Part shown: positions 1-5,082 of the stretch, in pieces
How positions within the stretch are numbered: the stretch's first letter is position 1
Layout of the letters: every line of letters starts with the position of its first letter
Assembly: GCA_947473535.1 (NCBI GenBank)
Contig: CANJFK010000123.1
Location: 1 to 5,082, forward strand
Reading direction: 5' to 3'
DNA: 5,082 nt
From: Legionellaceae bacterium
GTDB taxonomy: Bacteria; Pseudomonadota; Gammaproteobacteria; Legionellales; Legionellaceae
The notes under the pieces: model-generated
The model's input: the letters and a program-made list of their open reading frames with translations, nothing else
What the model was told of the DNA's origin: nothing
The model's database searches: none
Translations under genes and position numbers: made by a program

Positions 1-1266
<1,266 letters not shown>

Positions 1267-1274
1267 TTACCCTC

Positions 1275-2141
1275 TTATAAAGCGGCTGCACCGCCGACAA
1301 TTTCCGCTAATTCTTGTGTGATCGCGGCTTGTCGGGCTTTGTTATAAGCCAATTGAAATTCTTTAATCAAATCACCCGCATTATCGGTTGCACTTTTCAT
1401 GGCGATCATTTTGGCCGCCTGTTCGCAGGCAATATTCTCAACCACGCCTTGATATACTTGCAACTCAATATAACGCTCTAATAATTCATCGAGCAATTCT
1501 TTCGCATCAGGTTCATAAATATAATCCCAGTGATGCCCCAGCGTTCTACTGTCTTCTTCTGCCGTTGGCAGCGGCAACAACTGTTTAATACTTGGTTTCT
1601 GAGTCATTGTATTAACGAATTCGTTCGACACAATATGCAGCGCATCAATTTCGCCCTGATAAAATGCATCCAACATCACTTTAACAACGCCAATCAAGTC
1701 TTTAATTCCCGGCGCATCGCCTAATTGATCCACCGATGCGATCACGCGCCCGCCGACCCGCTTAAAGAACGCTTGTCCTTTACGACCAATGATACATAGG
1801 TCGACCTCTTTCCCGGCCGTTTCCCATTCTCGAGTCGCACGAATGGTTTCCCGCAGTAAATTCGCGTTCAAACCACCACATAAGCCACGATCAGACGTCA
1901 CAACAATCACGCCAACGCGATTAATCTCACGAATACTCATAAACGGGTGGCGATATTCAGATTTTGCACGTGCAATATGTTTGACTACATCATAAATTTT
2001 ACTGGCATACGGTTTCGATGCACGCATTCTTTCTTGCGTTTTGCGCATCTTGCTTGCCGCAACCATTTCCATCGCAGATGTAATTTTTTGCGTGTTTTTA
2101 ATACTCGCAATTTTTGAACGGATCTCTTTCGCTCCAGCCAT
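1275..2141 (-). CDS. atpG: F1Fo ATP synthase subunit gamma
   Basis: Central rotor shaft of F1. Its coiled-coil N- and C-terminal helices turn inside the alpha3-beta3 ring and couple c-ring rotation to ATP synthesis. From the chosen ATG the protein is 288 residues (E. coli gamma is 287). It opens [11 protein letters not shown], followed by the conserved helix [17 protein letters not shown]. The Rossmann-like middle domain contains [15 protein letters not shown]. The C-terminal helix ends with the family signature [14 protein letters not shown]. The frame extends 5 codons upstream to a TTG at 2154-2156, but that codon has no Shine-Dalgarno sequence and lies inside the end of atpA. The ATG at 2141 has AGAGG 5 nt upstream and matches the family N-terminus, so I prefer it. 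The gene starts 8 nt after the atpA stop, which suggests translational coupling. No key region is missing. Confidence 0.98.
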   Translation of the reverse strand: MAGAKEIRSKIASIKNTQKITSAMEMVAASKMRKTQERMRASKPYASKIYDVVKHIARAKSEYRHPFMSIREINRVGVIVVTSDRGLCGGLNANLLRETIRATREWETAGKEVDLCIIGRKGQAFFKRVGGRVIASVDQLGDAPGIKDLIGVVKVMLDAFYQGEIDALHIVSNEFVNTMTQKPSIKQLLPLPTAEEDSRTLGHHWDYIYEPDAKELLDELLERYIELQVYQGVVENIACEQAAKMIAMKSATDNAGDLIKEFQLAYNKARQAAITQELAEIVGGAAAL

Positions 2142-2146
2142 AATCG

Positions 2147-2151
2147 CCTCT
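2147..2151 (-). promoter_or_regulatory. atpG ribosome binding site overlapping the atpA stop
   Basis: AGAGG lies 5 nt before the ATG at 2141 and overlaps the TAG stop of atpA (2150-2152). It decides the atpG start in favour of this ATG over the in-frame TTG at 2154-2156. Overlap of the binding site with the upstream stop suggests that ribosomes finishing alpha can re-initiate on gamma; this is inference. Confidence 0.75.
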
Positions 2152-3703
2152 ACCAACTGCCGGTTCGTTTAAATTCCTCAACGGCGGCTTTTAATTGCGA
2201 TTCAATCGCATCATCATAAGCGCCCGTTTCGTTAATCTTATGCATCAGCGCGGAGTATGAACTGTGCATATAGCTTTGTAGCGCTGCTTCAAACGCGCCC
2301 ACTTCGGCAACAGGTACATCATCCAGATAACCTTTATCAACAACATACAATGACAAGCCCATTTCAGCGACTGAAAATGGCGCGTATTGCTTTTGTTTCA
2401 TCAATTCAGTAATCCGCTGACCACGTTCAAGCTGTTTTCGCGTCACATCATCTAAATCAGATGCAAATTGCGAAAAGGCTTCCAACTCACGGAACTGTGC
2501 AAGCGCTAAACGTGTTCCACCACCCAATTTCTTCATAATCTTAGTTTGTGCAGCACCGCCGACTCGCGAAACAGATAACCCAGAATTGATTGCTGGACGA
2601 ACGCCTGAGTTAAATAAATCAACATCAAGGAAAATTTGTCCGTCAGTAATTGAGATCACATTGGTTGGTACAAATGCAGATACGTCACCCGCTTGCGTTT
2701 CGATAATCGGCAGGGCAGTTAACGATCCTGTTTTCCCTTGTACTTCACCATTGGTTAATCGTGCAACTTCATCTGCATTAATCCGCGCAGCGCGTTCCAA
2801 TAAACGTGAATGCAAATAGAAGATGTCGCCAGGGTACGCTTCTCGGCCAGGCGGACGACGTAGCAACAATGAAATCTGTCGATAGGCCCACGCTTGTTTC
2901 GTTAAATCATCATAGACTATCAGCGCATCTTCACCGCGCTCCATGAAATACTCACCCATGGTACAACCAGAATAAGGCGCAATGAACTGCATCGCGGCTG
3001 AATCCGCAGCACCGGCAACCACAACGATGGTATGCTCCAGGGCACCATGCTCTTCTAATTTACGAACAAGTGCTGCAACAGATGATGCTTTCTGACCAAT
3101 GGCAACATAGACGCATTTAACGCCCGTGCCTTTTTGGTTAATAATGGCATCAATCGCAATGGCTGTTTTACCGGTTTGGCGGTCACCAATAATTAATTCA
3201 CGTTGACCACGCCCAACGGGGATCATCGCATCGACTGCTTTCAAGCCTGTTTGCACTGGTTGATCAACTGATTTTCGAGCAATAACACCAGGGGCTACTT
3301 TTTCAATGGGTGATGATTTTTCAGCATCAATTGGACCTTTACCATCAATCGGGTTACCTAACGCATCGACCACACGGCCTAACAAGTTTCTGCCAACCGG
3401 CACTTCAAGAATACGGCCAGTGCATTTACCCTTTTGACCTTCAGAAAGACTCGTCGCATCACCAAGAATTACCGCACCAACGGAGTCACGCTCCAAGTTA
3501 AGTGCCAATCCGTAAATATCGCCGGGAAACTTAATCATTTCACCTTGCATAACGTGATCCAAGCCGTGTAGACGAACGATGCCATCTTTTAAACTGACAA
3601 TCGTACCTTCATCACTCGCTTCAGATGCAACATTAAATTGTTCTATTTTTTTTCTGATTAATTCGCTGATTTCAGATGGATTTAACGCTATTTGTTCTGA
3701 CAT
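2150..3703 (-). CDS. atpA: F1Fo ATP synthase subunit alpha
   Basis: Non-catalytic nucleotide-binding subunit of the F1 hexamer. It alternates with beta and supplies the arginine finger to the catalytic sites. The protein is 517 residues and complete (E. coli alpha is 513). The N-terminal helix (about 1-25), which contacts delta at the top of F1, leads into the beta-barrel domain with [16 protein letters not shown]. The Walker A P-loop GDRQTGKT is at 173-180, with Lys179 and Thr180. Walker B LIVYDD is at 261-266. [20 protein letters not shown] starts at 284. The alpha/beta signature [10 protein letters not shown] is at 370-379, directly followed by the arginine finger Arg380 (E. coli Arg376). 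The C-terminal helical domain ends FKRTGSW. The ATG has AGAGGA 8 nt upstream (3712-3717) and lies 17 nt after the atpH stop. Several stretches recall Legionella alpha ([19 protein letters not shown]), which is the best hint to the host lineage. That comparison is from memory. Confidence 0.99.
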   Translation of the reverse strand: MSEQIALNPSEISELIRKKIEQFNVASEASDEGTIVSLKDGIVRLHGLDHVMQGEMIKFPGDIYGLALNLERDSVGAVILGDATSLSEGQKGKCTGRILEVPVGRNLLGRVVDALGNPIDGKGPIDAEKSSPIEKVAPGVIARKSVDQPVQTGLKAVDAMIPVGRGQRELIIGDRQTGKTAIAIDAIINQKGTGVKCVYVAIGQKASSVAALVRKLEEHGALEHTIVVVAGAADSAAMQFIAPYSGCTMGEYFMERGEDALIVYDDLTKQAWAYRQISLLLRRPPGREAYPGDIFYLHSRLLERAARINADEVARLTNGEVQGKTGSLTALPIIETQAGDVSAFVPTNVISITDGQIFLDVDLFNSGVRPAINSGLSVSRVGGAAQTKIMKKLGGGTRLALAQFRELEAFSQFASDLDDVTRKQLERGQRITELMKQKQYAPFSVAEMGLSLYVVDKGYLDDVPVAEVGAFEAALQSYMHSSYSALMHKINETGAYDDAIESQLKAAVEEFKRTGSW

Positions 3704-3720
3704 GGAATTTATCCTCTAAA

Positions 3721-4269
3721 TTATGCGGCCAAATCGGTGCCTAGTTTAATTAATTTACCTCGCACCGAGCCATCGATGACTAAATCTCCCGCACGAATAA
3801 CGGCACCACCAAGCAATGACTTATCAATACTCACTTCGAGCGTGACTTGGCGCTGCAAACGGTGACTTAAACGTTCGATTAATTGCTGGTGCTGTTGACT
3901 GGTCAATGCCGCAAAACTCGTCACACCAACCGTCAATGTTTTTTCCTGCTCGGCGCGTAGCACTTCAAATTGAGCACAAACATCCGGCAATAAAAGCAGC
4001 CGTTTGTTAGCTGCCAACAAACTAATCAGGTTGTCTATCGACGATAAGTCCGTGGCTTGCTTTAAATGCGTGAAAATAGCCATAACGAGCTGTTTTTGCA
4101 ATTCGGCCGTGGTTGCTGGATTGCCAATAAACTGCTGGGCATCAGAATTTAGGACTACTTGCGCCAAATCATGAAGAATGGTCGACCATTCGGGCAACAG
4201 TTTAGTAGCAAGTGCATGCTGAAAAAGTGCTTTAGCGTAAGGTCTGGCGATTGTCGTATTATCTGACAT
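3721..4269 (-). CDS. atpH: F1Fo ATP synthase subunit delta
   Basis: Peripheral-stalk subunit (OSCP homologue). It sits on top of F1, binds the alpha N-terminus and anchors the C-terminus of the b dimer, so that the head does not turn with the rotor. From the chosen ATG it has 182 residues (E. coli delta is 177). The N-terminal six-helix domain begins [15 protein letters not shown] (about 6-20). The conserved C-terminal signature spans about 152-173, starting [16 protein letters not shown] and including Gly154, Gly155, Arg159, Gly161 and Asp162. As usual for this subunit, the middle is poorly conserved. An in-frame TTG five codons upstream (4282-4284) lies inside atpF and would add MKRFD. The ATG at 4269 fits the family N-terminus ([14 protein letters not shown]), has AAGAGA 6 nt upstream and follows the atpF stop by 1 nt, so it is preferred. 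The 1-nt spacing suggests coupled translation of b and delta. Confidence 0.97.
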   Translation of the reverse strand: MSDNTTIARPYAKALFQHALATKLLPEWSTILHDLAQVVLNSDAQQFIGNPATTAELQKQLVMAIFTHLKQATDLSSIDNLISLLAANKRLLLLPDVCAQFEVLRAEQEKTLTVGVTSFAALTSQQHQQLIERLSHRLQRQVTLEVSIDKSLLGGAVIRAGDLVIDGSVRGKLIKLGTDLAA

Positions 4270-4270
4270 G

Positions 4271-4741
4271 TCAAATCTCTTCAATCAGGTTGTCTAGTAA
4301 CGAATGATTTACTTTTGCATCAATTTCATGCTTCAAAATCTTTTCGGCACCGGCAACCGCCAAGGTCGCCACTTGTTTACGCAAGACATCTTTGGCGCGG
4401 TTCACTTCCTGAGAAATATGCTCACTCGCGACTTTAGCCAGTTGTTGTGCTTCTTGACGAGCGTCATCTTTGGCTTCTTCAATGATCAGTGCTGCACGCC
4501 GATTCGCTTTATCTATCACTTCAGATGCGTGAACCTTCGCTTGTTTCATCTCATCTTTTACACGGTGCTGTGCCAATTCTAGCTCTCTACGTCCGCGCTC
4601 AGCGGCCGCCAAGCCATCCGCAATTTTCTGTTGCCGTTCGTCTAATGCCTTCACCAACGGAGGCCAAACAAACTTCATGGTGAACCACACAAAGGTGCCA
4701 AACACGAGCATTTGGACGACGAGTGTTAAATTGATTTCCAA
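4271..4741 (-). CDS. atpF: F1Fo ATP synthase subunit b (probable TTG start)
   Basis: Membrane-anchored peripheral-stalk subunit that works as a dimer linking Fo subunit a to delta/alpha on F1. An N-terminal membrane helix (about 3-24) is followed by the conserved VWPP (25-28), then by a long, highly charged helix (about 34-130) that forms the coiled-coil stalk. The C-terminus, [17 protein letters not shown] onward to NLIEEI, is the delta-binding end. Two starts are possible. The ATG at 4747 gives 158 residues but stands only 2 nt after AGGAG. The TTG at 4741, two codons in, stands 8 nt after it and gives 156 residues, the length of E. coli b. From this start, Gln10, Phe14, Met22-Lys23, Val25-Pro28 and Arg36 fall at the E. 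coli positions without gaps. I therefore prefer TTG; the ATG cannot be excluded. The gene lies 1 nt before atpH and 87-93 nt after atpE, depending on the start. Confidence 0.95.
   Translation of the reverse strand: MEINLTLVVQMLVFGTFVWFTMKFVWPPLVKALDERQQKIADGLAAAERGRRELELAQHRVKDEMKQAKVHASEVIDKANRRAALIIEEAKDDARQEAQQLAKVASEHISQEVNRAKDVLRKQVATLAVAGAEKILKHEIDAKVNHSLLDNLIEEI
4276..4281 (-). promoter_or_regulatory. atpH ribosome binding site inside the end of atpF
   Basis: AAGAGA lies 6 nt before the ATG at 4269, within the last codons of atpF. It is weaker than the AGAGG-type sites before atpA, atpG and atpD. It supports that ATG over the in-frame TTG at 4282-4284, which lies immediately upstream of the site. 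Translation of delta probably depends partly on ribosomes terminating on atpF; that is inference. Confidence 0.6.
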
Positions 4742-4749
4742 AGTCATTT

Positions 4750-4754
4750 CTCCT
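4750..4754 (-). promoter_or_regulatory. atpF ribosome binding site that decides the start
   Basis: AGGAG is the strongest Shine-Dalgarno match in the window. It is 2 nt from the ATG at 4747, which is too close for normal initiation, and 8 nt from the in-frame TTG at 4741, which is near optimal. It is therefore the main sequence evidence for a TTG start of subunit b. Confidence 0.65.
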
Positions 4755-4761
4755 GGAACAA

Positions 4762-4783
4762 TTAGGGCGCGGGTGCGCCCTAA
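4762..4783 (-). promoter_or_regulatory. Intercistronic hairpin between atpE and atpF
   Basis: This is a perfect inverted repeat. In the transcript the arms TTAGGGCGC and GCGCCCTAA form a 9-bp, GC-rich stem around the 4-nt loop ACCC. It lies 51 nt after the atpE stop and 7 nt before the AGGAG site of atpF. The bases that follow (TTGTTCC) are not a T-run, so it is not a typical intrinsic terminator, though weak termination is possible. It could protect the 3' end of the upstream atpE message, mark an RNA cleavage point, or partly shield the atpF ribosome binding site. Any of these would help make more c than b. The stem is seen directly; the role is inference. Confidence 0.6.
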
Positions 4784-4834
4784 GGATCACGCCTTAATTG
4801 GACGTGTGCCGAACGCGACCCTTCGTGCGTGTTA

Positions 4835-5082
<248 letters not shown>

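Larger units (their letters stand above)
4748..4834 (-). other. atpE-atpF intergenic region
   Basis: This 87-nt spacer is the only sizeable non-coding stretch in the window; the other junctions are 1-17 nt. It contains the hairpin at 4762-4783 and the atpF ribosome binding site at 4750-4754. The atpE-proximal half (4784-4834) has no recognisable gene, clear promoter or strong second hairpin. An open frame crossing it on the opposite strand overlaps atpE and atpF and shows no family features. Confidence 0.7.

Noticed and set aside
2142..2156. Upstream TTG start for atpG overlapping the end of atpA
   Set aside because: No Shine-Dalgarno sequence precedes it, and the added residues MVEAI do not belong to the family N-terminus MAGAKEIR.
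4762..4783. Intrinsic terminator after atpE
   Set aside because: The stem is good, but in the transcript it is followed by TTGTTCC rather than a T-run, and genes of the same complex continue 7 nt beyond. Kept as a regulatory hairpin instead.
4599..4790. Minus-strand open frame of 63 codons overlapping the atpF start and the hairpin
   Set aside because: It is out of frame with atpF over most of its length, would initiate within the hairpin region, and its product is low-complexity Arg/Asn-rich with no family match.
4801..4832. A second hairpin in the atpE-proximal part of the spacer (CGAA...TTCG with flanking CAC/GTG-like bases)
   Set aside because: Only a 4-bp core pairs. The flanks are mismatched, so it is too weak to report as a structure.

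Overview
The window is a segment of a bacterial F1Fo ATP synthase (atp) operon, read entirely from the minus strand. In transcription order, from the right end of the window to the left, it contains atpE (subunit c, 5' end probably cut by the window edge), atpF (b), atpH (delta), atpA (alpha), atpG (gamma) and atpD (beta, 3' end cut by the window edge). This is the usual proteobacterial order (B)-E-F-H-A-G-D-(C). The expected atpB (and perhaps atpI) upstream and atpC downstream would lie outside the window. No plus-strand gene is supported; the plus-strand open frames are shadows of the atp genes.

The proteins look gammaproteobacterial. Subunits b, alpha, gamma and beta align almost without gaps to the E. 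coli subunits as I remember them. Details of alpha, b and delta (the alpha N-terminus and its C-terminal FKRTGSW, the b C-terminus NLIEEI, the delta N-terminus) resemble Legionella-type sequences more closely. I therefore infer a member of Legionellales or a close relative. This rests on remembered family sequences, not on a search.

The genes are packed tightly. atpF and atpH are separated by 1 nt, atpH and atpA by 17 nt, atpA and atpG by 8 nt, and atpG and atpD by 11 nt. A purine-rich Shine-Dalgarno sequence precedes each of these starts, and at the atpG and atpD starts it overlaps the preceding stop codon. The only sizeable gap is the 87 nt between atpE and atpF. It holds a perfect 9-bp GC-rich inverted repeat with a 4-nt loop and no following T-run. 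This sits between the most abundant subunit (c) and the less abundant b subunit, so it may affect mRNA processing or stability.

Together the genes encode the Fo rotor (c) and peripheral stalk (b, delta), and the F1 catalytic head (alpha, beta) with its central shaft (gamma). The catalytic and coupling residues I could check are intact: the Walker A lysines, the beta glutamate, the alpha arginine finger and the c-subunit aspartate. I see no inserted, novel or mobile element. This is an ordinary housekeeping region, and the points worth a second look are modest: the atpE-atpF hairpin, a probable TTG start for atpF, and the position of the true atpE start.
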